From contig OX421964.1 of NCBI GenBank assembly GCA_949128115.1, forward strand, positions 49,888,601 through 49,952,600: a stretch of 64,000 nucleotides of DNA, given 5' to 3'. Below, piece after piece: positions 21,331 through 34,200 of the stretch (positions within the stretch are counted from its first letter, which is position 1; every line of letters begins with the position of its first letter). This stretch comes from Anaspis maculata (lineage: Eukaryota; Arthropoda; Insecta; Coleoptera; Scraptiidae). Made by a program: the position numbers and the translations under genes. Below the pieces are notes generated by a model. That model saw nothing but the letters and a program-made list of their open reading frames with translations, searched no databases and was not told the DNA's origin.

Positions 21331-23061
21331 TGATATAATTAGGTTTACATTATAATAATTAGAAGTATATCAAACTGACTCAAACTGACTGTTTTAAACT
21401 GTGTTGTAGCTGTAGTATAAGCTAAGTACCTTTATGTGGAAAAATGTGTACCTAAGGTTTTTTTTTTAATTATTTTACATATCACCTCGCATATCACAAG
21501 CATTTGATGAAATCGGTTGCATATTATTTTTGATGGATATAGTCCAGTCAATGAAGGGGGTCTAGAGGGAAATGCCGAGATCCCAATTTTTGACTTCAGG
21601 GCTGTGTTTGGACTTGTTAGGAGGTAAGCATACCAAAAGTCCCCAAACCTAGGGGGTGAGGGGGGTGCAGAGGGGCACGAAGAAGGTACCGGTTTTCGGT
21701 TTTTCGGTTATATCTCGAAAACGGTTGGTCCTAGTCAAAAAGTGATCGTGTAAAAATTGAAGCTGACAAAATTTCCTACAATAGTGATCTATTCATTTTT
21801 TCATATTACTTCTCCAGCCCGTCCAAGGGAAAGTTATGTGATGATGCAGGATGCAGGAAAAACGTTCTGACACGATAGCTACCGAACCGGTAGTCTGGTC
21901 GACTTGAATTTCGGTATACAGACATGGTCTTGCTGTTAAATGAGCTGATTAGTTTTTGACTTGTCATCTGTCAAACGGAAGTGTCACTATAAAAAAAATG
22001 ACAGAAGCTATATTTTACAAAACTTGACTTTCAAAATGCCGTTTGGAAGCCCATAAAAAACTGTATTCAGAACAGTTAAAAATATCACTCTATCTGTCAT
22101 CTGTCAAATAATAAAAAATGTCAAAGTTCAAAATTTCACCATTCAATCATTCAAAATCTATTTGATGGATTGGGACCAAATTTGGCAGGAAGCAACCAAA
22201 CATAAGAGTCAAATCAAGTCTGCAGTTGCAGTTTTCCACCATTTTCCCGTCGGGCGTTATGAATTTTCAAAATTTCTCCTAGCCGTTGCCACTCGAGAGG
22301 GCCTCTCACCCGAATTTCGACCAGGATGACTCGCTTTTGATGCAGCACTCCACTCAAAAATTCATTCCTGCTAGAGGATCGACTTTTTTCGAAAAATTTC
22401 AACTGATATCGGAAGTAGATTGAACTGGGCGTCGTGTAGATCTATTTTCAAAATCAACACAGCTTCGGTTTTCCGACGGTAATTTTTTCAATATGAAATT
22501 AGCACATCCCGTGAATTTGGAAAAACTGCAGTGCAATCTTCAACATGCTAGGTGCAGACATGCCGCAAATGAAAGTTGGAGAAAAGATTGACTTAATTTT
22601 TGGAGGAAAAATTTTCAAAATTGGACCCACGGTGTTCGAGTTTTTCTGTCTGGAAAAACTGCAAATTTTCCAACTTTTTATTCCATGAACACATTTCCAC
22701 CATTTGTTTTTAAAGAACAGAATACTGGTTCTTGAACATTTTCCAACAATTTTTCTCCAATTTCCCGAAAATTTTCCTGCTGAAAATATAAAACCGGCCT
22801 CAGTTATCGAGACCGGACTTAGATGATGGAGCTTAAAGTGAAGCCTAATTGACGATTTCCACAATAAGATGATTTGGGAAAAAATTGAGGTTTTCTCTGG
22901 AAATTCAAATTTTCCTAACAAAGTTTTCAATTTCTTGCAGATATCTTCAATCTTTCTCTCAAATTCTAACTTCCCACCCGAAGGGACACTTCGATCAAAG
23001 TCATTACTGAAATCTCTGGATACCGCCGGGAAAGTTTTGTGTCGCCCCACAACAGATTTCC
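21331..23061. other. Non-coding repeat-like stretch
   Basis: It holds generic dispersed-repeat sequence, including TATATCTCGAAAACGGTTGG near 21711, and the partner of the 17290-17470 repeat at 22430-22570. Around 22200-23050 the minus strand stays open for up to 183 codons, but the composition is AT-rich with no recognisable domain. No gene is called. Confidence 0.4.
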
Positions 23062-24000
23062 ATTATAGTTTTCGAGCAATACGCTCTTGAAAATCGCAAA
23101 TTTTCGAAAAACTGTGTTTTGGATCACGTTTTTGGAGAAGACGTTGATCTGGCAGTTTTCCTTATGGCAAAGACCCCAGCTGACCGAGACATTTTGTTTG
23201 TAAAACCTGGCCGTGGAAAAGTCAAGACCAACGTATACTCAACCCAAGAGATGCAACAGCTAGGACTAAAGGATAATTATTCTATTCCTACATGCCTTCA
23301 CTGGCTGTGATACTACGTCAGCAGCATTACGGAAGACTAAAGTTGGTTTTATCAAACTATACCAAAAACACCCTGACATTCGCAAAGCCGCTGAAGTTTT
23401 GTCTGACTGTTTTGAGATGGTATGGTGCAAAAGCAAAGGAGAGATCTCTTAACCGCCATCGCTACCAAACATGTGTCAAATCGGTAGCGAACATCAAACC
23501 TTACATATTCTCTCTCCCACCGACTGAGGGGGCAGCTTATAAGCAGCATCAGCATTCCTTCAGAACCTATCACCAGGTCCAGCAGTGGTTAGAAAACGTG
23601 CTGTCCCCTGAACTGTGGGGTTGGGAACGCAAGCCAGGCAACCATCTGGCTCCTGTACGAACCATAGACCCTGTCTAAATACACCACATTATAACATTTC
23701 TAAAACGGTATTATTATACTCATTAAAATATAACGCGAGAAAGTGCAATACACCATTTTGTGTCATATGTCTCGAAGTTTTCAAATTGCTCGAACTTTTG
23801 ATCACATCAAGATAATTATTAAATAATATACTCATTATAGAGGAAACTTGATGCTCTACCACTTTCTATGGAACTACTTTCTTCTCAAATGAGCGGTAAA
23901 GAAGTTACGAGGCAAAATTTACAAGAAAACGTGTTCCAAAACCCAGTTTTTCGATAATGTGCGATTTTCAAGAGCGTATTGCTCGAAAACTATAACATAT
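23062..24000. repeat. Inverted-repeat-flanked unit carrying the HAFTGCDTTSA relic
   Basis: The left arm (23062-23135, TTATAGTTTTCGAGCAATAC...) is mirrored at 23927-23995. The arms are about 70 bp and enclose the decayed gene at 23137-23678 plus 250 bp of AT-rich DNA. The right end abuts the truncated palindrome copy at 24007. Arms bracketing a gene relic suggest a foldback or transposon unit, but no target duplication is visible. Confidence 0.55.
23137..23678 (+). pseudogene. Relic of an uncharacterised multi-copy HAFTGCDTTSA / LPPTEGAA / WGW protein
   Basis: About 180 residues are readable across three frames. Frame one: GEDVDLAVFLMAKTPADRD then KTNVYSTQEMQQLGLKDN. A one-base shift near 23288 leads to HAFTGCDTTSAALRK...FIKLYQKHP. 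A second shift near 23440 leads to LNRHRYQTC, IFSLPPTEGAAYKQH, and LSPELWGWERKPG. I recognise the combination of GCDTTSA, LPPT-x2-A and WGW as recurring in repetitive, uncharacterised animal proteins of probable mobile origin. I do not know their function. Two frameshifts and no start codon make this copy dead. The C-terminal cysteine-rich part I would expect is missing. Confidence 0.55.
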
Positions 24001-24006
24001 AACACA

Positions 24007-25071
24007 TAAACCTTATAGGTCCTATAGAGAATCAAATTCCACGTATGTATGGTCATTTTGGGGATGATCTTGTGGTAGGGACCTTTTTTATGGGCAAAAA
24101 ACCTCAAAAAATGAAAATGAGCAGTTCAGCATTCACAACGTTATATCTCTGGATCCAGTTGAGCTATCGGTCTGTTCTTTTTTTTAAATAAAAGTACATG
24201 GAAAAACCTTTCCAATGGTACATCACTGACTAAAGATAATTGTTCACGAACGTGTTTATAGAACAATAAACATTATATTGACCAAAAATGCAGTCCCTTT
24301 TTGACCATGCGAAGAACTTCTTTCCTTGTAGGAATTTTTAGATACAACCTGCGAGGAAAATAAAGCCAAAATATGAAAGAAAATTTTAAAGGAAGTTTCA
24401 TTGATCTAGGCCGTATAGCTTGTCAGTTATGAATTTTTTTCTGGCGCATTGAGTTGGAACGTCGCCCGGTGTGTGCTTGCATACAGTAAATCGCCGCGCT
24501 GTGCCGCGTTCACTGTTTGTTATGCGGCGATTTACTGTATGCAAGCCCACGCCGGGCGACGTTCCAACTCAATGCGCCAGAAAAAAATTTATAACTGACA
24601 AACTATACGGCCTAGATCAATGAAACTTCCTTTAAAATTTTCTTTCATATTTTGGCTTTATTTTCCTCGCAGGTTGTATCTGAAAATTCCTACAAGGAAA
24701 GAAGTTCTTCGCGTGGTCAAAAAGGGACTGCATTTTTGGTCAATATAATGTTTATTGTTCTATAAACACTTCCGTGAACAATGATCTTTAGTCAGTGATG
24801 TACCATTGGAAAGGTTTTTCCATGAACTTTTATTTAAGAAAAAGAACAGACCGATAGCTCAACTGGATCCAGAGATATAACGTTGTGAATGCTGAACTGC
24901 TCATTTTCAATTTTTGAGGTTTTTTGCCCATAAAAAAGGTCCCTACCACAAGATCATCCCCAAAATGACCATACATACGTGGAATTCGATTCTCTATAGG
25001 ACCTATAAGGTTTGGTGCTGTTATACCTTCAAAAAAAAAAACGACGACTTTTTAGGCCGATTTCGCTCCAC
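24007..25071. mobile_element. 1.1 kb palindromic element, copy 2 (left tip truncated)
   Basis: Near-identical to 1244-2364 in both arms, with the same central hairpin region (about 24475-24560). The right tip is intact (GGCCGATTTCGCTCCAC followed by TA at 25072). The left tip lacks about 60 bp and starts inside the arm at AAACCTTATAGG, directly against the inverted-repeat unit ending near 24000. The truncation could reflect abortive transposition or replacement by the neighbour. Confidence 0.8.
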
Positions 25072-25073
25072 TA

Positions 25074-25640
25074 TAAAAAGAGTGATCCCCATGAAATAGG
25101 TAGTAACTCTACAAGGCCAATGAAAAAATTAATGGGAATATTTAAAGTTAAGTCGGTATATCCGAGGGTATATCTTAATACCACGTAGATTGATATTTGA
25201 TTTGTGTAAGCATGAATCATGCTTTTTTTTTATAAATACGTTTGAAAAAGTACTTTTTCTATTTTGCGTTCATAAGAAAGTCATTACGATACGCAAATGA
25301 CGTCATTCGCGTATCGTAATAAGAAGCTCCATTGCGATACGCATTTTTTTACCCGCAAATGTTGGCAATATCAACGGGCATGACATCGACATGACAGCAC
25401 CACTGACAGAAGAGACAGCTTAGGTGACATCACTTCGCAGAAGGGGTTTATTTCAGAAAAATACGGCTCATTAACTGTGCTTTCACCATCATAAGCAATT
25501 CCAAACCATTTTGTTAGCAGAGGCACATATTCTACTTTTTTTACTTAAAAAAAGCATGGAATAGTTGCAAAATAGAAACAAGTGAGTATGCCTTCACGTG
25601 CGTGAGTCTCAGTAGCGCATTTTCTCAAATAGGCATATTA
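25074..25640. other. AT-rich non-coding stretch with a CRE-centred palindrome
   Basis: No gene is seen. The notable piece is 25283-25320, a 38 bp palindrome with one mismatched pair, centred on TGACGTCA and with arms ATTACGATACGC. A third GCGATACGCA word lies at 25335. Confidence 0.4.
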
Positions 25641-25849
25641 TGAACGTAAAGAAATTTGGTTGAAGAAACACCATTCCTTGTCCACTTTCTTCATTCGAAA
25701 CTCATTGTGGTATTTTGTTATCAGAATGGGGTACTTGCCAATGAAATATATTTGAATAAAAATTCTTTCACTCATCAATATTTTTTTGTTTGAGGGCGGG
25801 AGCTGGGAGCGGCGACTAATCAACAGTAGTCTATTCTTTTCCATTTTTA

Positions 25850-26960
25850 GGCGGCTATCCATATAGCGAAAGAATTTAGATCGCTATGTCTTCGGGTTTA
25901 TGTTTTCCATTTATCTCTTACTTTGAGGGCAGCGTGTGGGGGTGGCAGCATTCGGCAAAGTAACTGTTGCACAGTTTGAGTTAGGAGTATCTAAATGTTC
26001 AAGGAAATATGACAATCAGTCAAAATTGTGAAAGTTGCATTTTTTTGTTTGGAGGCGGCAGCTAATTAAAAGTGGCCTATCTTTTTCCAATTTCAGTCAG
26101 CTATCAATATAGTGAAAGAATTAGATCGCTATGTCTTCAGGTTCATGTTTTACATTTATCTCTCACTTTGGGGGCGGCGTGTGGGAGCGGCAGAGTCTGG
26201 CGAAGAAATTCTTGCACAGTTTGAGTCAAGAGTTTCCAAATGTTCGAGGTAACATTATCAGCTAAATCAGTAATTTGTTGAAAGTTGCACTTTTTTTCTT
26301 TTGGGGACGGAAGCTGGAGGCGGCGCCCGCCATATCTTCGCGTTCATGTTTTTCATTTATCTCTTACTTTGGGGGCGGCGTGTGGGAGCGGCAGCGTTCG
26401 GCTGAGCAAATGTTGCACAATTTGAGTTGGCAGTTCCTAAATGTTTAAGGGAACATCTCAATCAGTAACATTTATGAAAGTTGCACTTTTTATCGTTTGG
26501 GGGCGAAATCTGGGGGCGGCGACCAACGAAAAGTAGCCTACCCTTTCCCATTTTTAGTCAGCTATTTATATACCGAAAGAATCAGATCGCTATGTCTTCG
26601 GGTTTATGTTTTTCATTTTAAAGTGATTGGGGGCGGTTTTTAGCAGTTTTTTCATGTCGGCGGCGCATATTGAAGACGGAATGTTTCTTGGCTTACGTTT
26701 ATAAGTGGCAACTATGTATTATTCAAAAAATGAGAACACCAGAGCATTAGGTCTGGTAGAAAGTGCAATATTATGTTATTTCAAGTTTATCGGGGGCGGT
26801 TTTCTCTATGTTGGCGGCGCAATATGGACATCCAATATAGCCCAGCCCTCCTTTGGGAGTGGCAGCTATGTAAGAGTGGAAAAATTAGAAAGCTAGGTCG
26901 TCTAGTTTGGGAGGAGTTCAAGGAACGGACGGACGGACGGACGGACGGACGGACGGACAA
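25850..26960. repeat. ~250 bp tandem repeat array ending in a GGAC microsatellite
   Basis: Units share AGATCGCTATGTCTTCGGGT (starts near 25880, 26130, a partial near 26325, and 26588), CTTTGGGGGCGGCGTGTGGG, TTGCACAGTTTGAGT, and GAAAGTTGCA. Spacing is about 250 bp with a short third unit. Downstream are two diverged blocks with GGGGGCGGTTTT and TTGGCGGCGCA, then (ACGG)n at 26925-26958. Related units reappear at 31310-32230 inside the mRpL3 intron. No coding potential is evident. Confidence 0.7.
26925..26958. repeat. (ACGG)n microsatellite
   Basis: About eight and a half uninterrupted ACGG units. It terminates the tandem array. The second array copy has only a degenerate equivalent (near 32212). 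Confidence 0.9.
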
Positions 26961-27021
26961 AGCGGTTGCAATAGCGATTTTCATCAAGATGGAAAATGCG
27001 CTAAAAATTGTATATAACACA

Positions 27022-27128
27022 CGTTTTATAAGACCTATTGTCACACTTGTCAATTGAATCACTCGTCGCTTCGCTCCTCGTGCTTCAAAATGACGCGTGT
27101 GACAATACGATGTCTTATAAAACTTATA
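27022..27128. repeat. Short inverted repeat (hairpin)
   Basis: ACGTTTTATAAGACCTATTGTCACAC-type left arm (27023-27055) and its complement (27092-27128), around a spacer with TCGCTTCGCTCC. MITE-like; no target duplication recognised. Confidence 0.5.
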
Positions 27129-27631
27129 AACTTAGTACTATAATATACTATTTTGATAATGTATTACCGAGTGTATTACTGTAACCTTCGACCTTTTCCA
27201 AATCGTTCCCTTCTTCTGTTTGTGTGCGATAGAAACTGCCTTACTTTTGTTTTTAAACGTTTTTATTTATCCACACCGGGATTGGATGGATAATGATGGT
27301 ATATTTACAGTGCTGCGCTAGTATTATAGTGTAGCGACAGCGTTACTTATGTTGTTTATCCAATCCTATTGAATAATGCACGCATTATCACGCGCATACA
27401 TGCCTGCATTTTTCAATAAGACTGGATAAAGCATAGTATTCTACTCGCGGGTAATGGCTATTACTCAATCGGATGCTTTACGACACTCGCCAAGGCTCGT
27501 GTCGGCAAACTGCATCCTCATGAGTAAAAAGCAATCATCACCCGCTTGTTGAATAATATGCTATTATAAAATGATCTGCTGGCTAAGAAACAGCTTAGTA
27601 GTGCAGATGTAAACAGCAATAATATATGGAT

Positions 27632-28347
27632 TGAACCTTGCAAATCGTGATACCGCGATGCCGCTTATTGGTACGAATGTTGTCTATATGTACCAATACC
27701 TTCACTTTGAGATATGGAGCCATCGCAGAATCCTATGCAGGGTCCCAGGGCGGCGGGTTGTCTACTTACCAGGGACAATTTCCAAAAATCACGCTATTCA
27801 TTCTTTTTTGAAGCTGATTTTTGGTTGGATCATGATATTAGTGAGAGTGAGTCTCACAGAATCATCTTACAGTAACCTTCTGACATGCCCGACCTGGTTG
27901 CCTGCTGTTTCAGGGGCAGGCCAAATTAATTAGATTTCCAATTCAAAACAATCATAAAATTGCTTCTACGAATTTGGTTGATCTCAAAAACTGTTTTTTC
28001 TAGGCTAGAAGCGCAAGTCGAAAAGTGTACTTTTATTCGCGCCAATTTGGCATTACCTGCCCCTGAAACAGCAGGCAACCCGGTCAGGCATGTCAAACGG
28101 TTACTGTATGATGATTCTGTGAGACTCACTCCCACTAATACCATTATTCAACCAAAAATCAGCGTCAAAATCGAATGAATAGCGTGATTTTTGGAAATAT
28201 CCCCTGGTAAGTAGACAACCCGCCGCCCTGAAGCCCTGCATGGGATTCGGCGATGGCTCCGTATCTCAAAGTGAAGGTACTGGTACTGGTACCTATAGAT
28301 AACATTCATACCAAACGGCATCGCGGTATCACGATTTGCAAGGTTCA
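27632..28347. repeat. 0.7 kb palindrome
   Basis: The left arm (27632-27957) and right arm (28016-28347) are reverse complements from TGAACCTTGCAAATCGTGAT inward, with small indels. Shared internal words include CAGGGCGGCGGGTTGTCTAC and its complement. No coding frame of note. Confidence 0.75.
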
Positions 28348-28364
28348 GACGGTTAACCTCCGGA

Positions 28365-29705
28365 CTATTGGCGAAAATCTTTTCCGCGTGGTGGCGCTGT
28401 ACGCAATAAAACATGGTGGCCCAAGAGGCCTTGACAAATAGGTAGTAAACGCAGTGCGCATTTACATCACAACAGCTGTCAACAGTGATAGCTGTCAGTG
28501 AAAGCGTAACAGTCACGAACTCGTAACAGTGGGCCAAGAACTGGAGGTTCGTTGGGAATGGAATTTCGTTGCAGTATCTCTAACTTATTTTTGTTTTAGA
28601 AAATGCCGATAATACAGATTCATTTGCCCAATATTTATGGTCATGTTGGTGACCAAATCAGCCCCCTCTCGACAAAGTGCGAAGAAGTGATTGAGGCAGG
28701 TCATTTAATCGTGTGTGGGGCTAGGAGGGTGTGGGGTGACTGGGGCTCATTGCGACTGTGAGACTCTTGTGCTTTGTTATGTCTCATAAATGGATAATTG
28801 AAAACCATTTGGAGGTTGGGTTCTGTGGACCAGTTGTTAGAACAGTGTTGTGAACTCGTGAAGCCATCTCCGATAAGCCAGTGAGAGCAGACGGAGAGCC
28901 TGGAGATCAACGCCAGCGGTATTGAGAGAAGATACCTGGCCTGCAAATCAGAATCCGTCACTCGCCTCATCAGTTCAGATTTAGAACAACTTAATCGTTA
29001 TGAAAATATTTTCCATTGTAGAAACACTAACATCAACCGATGAGCTATGATTAAACTTATGATTGAAGAATACTCAATTATTATTGATAAACTATGATTT
29101 TTATTATTCTAGACAGCGGTAAATGCTTATTCTCTACTGAAATTTCACTTTACAGTCATTGTATGAGTCGTACGATTACTCCAAAAGAATGTTCATCTTT
29201 CTGGCCTAAACGGTAATTGTTGGCACATTTTCGTGATGCGTCCTGTTGTACCAATGCCTTGTCTTGTGGGGGCTTAGTATTTCCACCTTGTGTGCAAGGG
29301 GCTCACACAACTCAACATCTGTAATGTAAAATAAGCATTCAGAGATTGCATTTTTCGGCCAGCATTTCACCAAGTTACGTATCGTTTTTTGCAGCTGCAT
29401 TGTGCATTGTGTCCATCGGCGTATACTAACGCAGTAATTCAAGTCAAACTACAACCAGAGCTACAACACTCACTCGCTCACATTCACGACGATGTGGAAA
29501 ACAAGGAAGACAAAAAAAATTAATTATTTTTCAACTGTCAAAACTGTCAATATTCTTATGATTTGGAGTAGGTACTGTCAACTGTCGAGTGCTACTGCGC
29601 TACGCCGCTGGGCTATGCGCTGGGTACCTATTTGTCAAGGCCCCTTGGGCCACCATGTTTGACTGCGTTCAGCGCATTCTGGTGGCCGCTGATTTTCGCC
29701 AATAG
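28365..29705. repeat. Element with ~110 bp long terminal inverted repeats
   Basis: The left terminus starts CTATTGGCGAAAATC (28365) and contains AACATGGTGGCCCAAGAGGC. The right terminus (29597-29705) is its reverse complement, with CAAGGCCCCTTGGGCCACCA and ending GATTTTCGCCAATAG. The 1.1 kb interior is AT-rich with no recognised gene. It starts 17 bp after the preceding palindrome. Confidence 0.65.
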
Positions 29706-30815
29706 GTAATGTGGTCCAGAGAAGACAAGTGGTCAGGTGTCAAGTCTGGACTTTCCCAAATCAGGCAAAATATTATTAGGACGGTTCCATCAAGGGTATG
29801 TGTCAGGTAAAGGAAAAGGAAGAGATGATGCGAATATCAGAGCTCTGCTTGGTAATTTGCTCTGGCGGCATAATTCAAATTTACGAAAAATATCCGACAG
29901 TTTCTAAATTATGTTCGGGCACGTTCGGGTTTACCAAAAAATTTGTAGGGCATTCAAATCTGAACAGGTACACGAATTTATAGGCCAACTTTTTTTGTAA
30001 GTTTAGGCGAATTTTCTTCTGACTCTGTCGTGTACTTACTAGGCGGCCTGCCAGGTCAGCTCGTCGGCGGTTTCATTGCCATGATCCTCGACACCACTAG
30101 GGCCAATTCAACGTTTCGACGTCATCAGGACGTCGGAATATTATATCAGCATCCGATGGGCGAGATTTGTGGATTCTATGTCTTCTGGAAACGATTTCTT
30201 GACATCACGATTCTAGCGTCTCTCGAAATATAGATCAAAGTGTTCGCATCATAACAGCCCAGTCATATTAGACAAAAAATCGCCTTAACCGTCAACTTAA
30301 TTACCGTAAGGCTGAAAATTGGTATAACGCCTCCTATCAACATATGGAAATCCAGTAAGTTTCCGTGTGCGCGTCACAGGGTGAACAACAATAAAACAAG
30401 ATGAAAAGTTGTAAGTTATAAACCAAAAGAGGTAGAGAAGAGGCTAAATATTCAAGCCTACTAGTTTTATAAATAAAACGGTCAACGTTTTTCTCCTAAT
30501 GGCCGCCTGAATCTATCCTCTGTGGAATATTTGAAAAAGTGACTGGTGACTGGTGGAGCCAGGGCACTTCGAACTTCAATGAAAATTTTGGGTGGGCCAC
30601 TTCAATTGTTAAGTAGTTTATTTGTGCTGAACCGAAGTATTTGCGTGCCCAGTTTCAGTGCAGTATCATAAATGCAAAATAGTTATACCTACGATTGTGA
30701 GCAATAATAACTAGATCATAGCGATGGGGGTCTCAGCCTTCTTTTTAATTCATTTGAAGGCGTTTTCGAGAACGAAAAATCAAATATAACTTATATATTC
30801 ACTGCAAGATACATT
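29706..30815. other. Intergenic stretch with the mRpL3 3' UTR
   Basis: The part next to the mRpL3 stop codon holds a minus-strand AATAAA at 30622-30617, about 195 nt after the stop. The rest shows no recognisable gene. Confidence 0.45.
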
Positions 30816-31233
30816 TTACTTGTGGTACACGATCGAAGATTCACCAAACTTGTGGATCTGTTCATCGTAGATATCTTCTGGCAAGTCCTCGTCGTTCTCG
30901 AGCCAAGTAGGAAACGGTAGAGCCTCTTTGGCTCTTCTGGTGAACACTTTGGAGTCATAAACGTAAACTATGGAGTTGTTCGCCCCAGGAATATTTTGCC
31001 CCGAGACATACAAAACGTTATGCTCGGTGTTGATCCTCCAAATTTTCAGAGCTCTGAGAATTCTCCAACGGTTGCCCATGTGACCGGGCATTTTCGTGCC
31101 GGGCCAAACACGACCTTTCTCACCGCCTCCGCCTATGTTACCGCCACGTCGGTGAGTTTTCGTCACACCATGGGATGCAGGCATTCCTTTGAAGCCGTGA
31201 CGCTTCATGACGCCCTGGAAGCCCCGGTCAATC
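30816..31233 (-). CDS. mRpL3: mRpL3 exon 4 (C-terminal half of the protein)
   Basis: The acceptor is the minus-strand TTTCAG at 31239-31234. The first base completes the ACG codon begun in exon 3. Ends in TAA at 30818-30816. Confidence 0.92.
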
Positions 31234-34200
31234 CTGAAACGTCCAAATCATTAAGATCAGGCGACTTCGAGTGTAGGTAAGTATTGTAGGATGTTTTAAA
31301 AAGTTGCAGTGCAGGTTTCCATGTTCGAAATGTTCGAGGAAACAGTGAAAGTTGTGAAAGCTAACTTTTTTGTTTGGGGGCGGCGACAAATCAAAAGCAG
31401 CCTATCCCTCCTCATTTTCAGTCAGCTATTTATCGGCAAAATAATAGGGTCGCATACAAAAATCACAAAATACGATTTTCTTGGTATCATTAAATATTTT
31501 ATTTCATTAAATAGATAAAATTAGCAACTGTGCAGCTAAAACACAAATAAAAAAAAATTCGGCCGAGAAAAAAGCAATTGAAATTTCGCTTCTTCCAGTC
31601 TATCGGTTTAAATCAAGTGAAATCGCGCGCAGCGTTAGCGCGAATGAAAACAAAGCATGGACAAGGTCGACATGAGAGCAACGTATCAGCAGCAACGACA
31701 GCATCGTTGCCATAGCAACACGCAACGTCTAGTTACGTCACTAGACGTTGAAATCAAACCGCTCTGCTTCGCGCCTCGATTTTTATTTTTTTTTTTTCAA
31801 GAAAAGTAGTTGCTTCTGAGATACTATGTTGCTTATGTCTGTGGTAATCTCACATTGTACTTTAGTTTGAAGGAATAAAAAAAAATCGTATAAGACCCCA
31901 TTATGTTGGTTGGGGGCCGTTTTATTAATGTCAGCCGCGCATTTTGTAGAAGAAATATAATACAGCCTAGGCTTACTGTGAGGGTAGCAGTCATGAATTC
32001 TTGAAAGAATTAGGACGTCAAAGCATCGGGTCCAGGAGGAATTGCAACATTTATGTCATTTCAAGTTGATCAGGGGTGTTTTTTTTTTGTTGGCGGCGCA
32101 ATACGAAAATTCAATATAGCTTAGACCGACCTTGCCGACCGTGACAGCTATGTATCAGAGTGAAAATTAGAAGTGTCTGGGGTGTCTGGTTTGAGAGGAG
32201 TTTCAATAACGGACACCGGACGCCGGAGGACAAATGAGAAAATGCGCTAAAAAAACCGGTGACACCTATTTTTAGAAGTGCTTCGTTTTAGACCCTCCTC
32301 ACAATACTCGAGATGCGCTGAGACTCAAATTGCCCAGGAACGTTGTGGTTGTGGATCATGCCTGGTGGCAATTTTGTCAAAATTCACAAGTAACATTACT
32401 TCGTGCACCGATATCACAGCAGATACGACAAATCTGCATCAATCAGTAACATAAAAATTCATATTTTCAATGCTCGACTACCAATTCGAAATATTTCAAA
32501 AGTCTCCTACATAAACACATCAACAAATGAAGTGCTCCACCCCAAAAAATCGTCTCACTTTGTGTGGGTGTATCTCGGAGAAAAAAGAACCGATTTTATG
32601 AAACTAACTATATCATGTCTGTTATCATATCATGTCAGGGCACTTATTTGGCTATAAGGCGCTGTGTCAGGGCGGGTGATTAATGACTGGATACGTTATA
32701 TACAGGGTGACAACGGAAGGTGTGTCAAAGTGGCCACTTTTCAACCATGGTCTTTTGCAAAAAAAATCCAGATTTTTTCTAGGCTCATTTTTAAGAAGCC
32801 GTCAATAACATCTCGAAACGGTTTTTGATTTTTATTGATATTTTGATTTTCAAAGAAGTGACGCCATTTTTCGTGAAATTTGAGTTTTTCCATGACGTCT
32901 CTCTTGGGCCATGCAACTTTCCCAAATTTGGTCAAAAGGCATAATTGCAGTAACAAACCGGCACAATAAAGAATTTGACCTCGCCGACCCCTAATGGTGC
33001 TACGTCCTAGTTATTGCCTAGACCTCTCTGGGGTCGGCCGTAAAGGGGGTAGCGAGGGGGGTAGGTGACGGCGATACAAATCACATTTAGTAATACAGGG
33101 TAACTCAAGTAACCTGCAAAAATGAACAATTTTTATGGAAATCCCTGTAATCTGAATCACATTGTCGATGTAAAATGACAATACACAATATTGCGCGGAA
33201 GTGGCGCTCCGACACGGATGTCATGCGAACTAAGAAAACGGTGACAAGTTATCATCGCGCATGTTCGGGGCCGCTATTCTTGAATCGTGTGAGAAAAGTC
33301 CCTGGGAGTTTTATATAATCCGCACTACACTTCTGTAGCGAAAGTTGCCTAAAAACCACGATTTTAGGCAACATTCGCTACATCAGTGTACTGCGGAATG
33401 TATTTCACTCCCAGGGACTTTTCTCACACGATTCAAGAATAGCGGCCCAGAACTCGACAATGACATTGATTTCAGTGTTTGACGTTGACGTTTTGTACAG
33501 TTCTATCAGCAACTTGTGAAGTCTTCCGATTTAAAATGCATATTCGGCGGTCGAAAAAGTGTGTGCCACTCAGAGGACGGACTGTCGCCACACCATGCTG
33601 TCGTCAATACAATACAGCACTGATTAAATGAAATATCCCCAGACAATTTTGCGGTAAATTTGAATGTTATGGTTGAAGTGTTCCATGTTTTTTTTATTTC
33701 GTAATTTGGGGCATTTGGGAATAATCCCTAACATATGTGCTTTCATGAATAGGTTGCGAGGGTTACTCCGATTTTTCTATGTAACCACTTCTACTTGAAA
33801 ACGACGCATAATCCATTGAGCTTAGTTTGAGAATCACCTATTTTACAGCGTAACATATGGAAGACTTAGAGCGAATCACCTCGTTTTTTAGCGCATGCGC
33901 TAAGCGATCACGCAATATTGTGTATTGTACCATTGATTTATACAACCACTGGTTAACTCCCGCAGTTGAAAATGATGGCAATCTTCACAAAAAAAAGTTT
34001 TCAATAAGATAAAAGATTACAGCAAATTAAAGAAAGGTTGATTTGTAAATGGAAGACGTAGCTAGGAACTGCGATGAGATAAGGCCAGTAAAAAACGCTA
34101 GTAATGCGTCGGATCACCTCTTGCACCGATGACAGCCGAGCACGTCCATGGCATACTGTCAATAAAATTGGCAATCAATTGCTCTGGTATCGCTCATCAG

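Noticed and set aside
22499..23050. A 183-codon minus-strand gene
   Set aside because: AT-rich composition with many F, K and I residues, no domain, and its DNA is partly a dispersed repeat shared with 17.3 kb.
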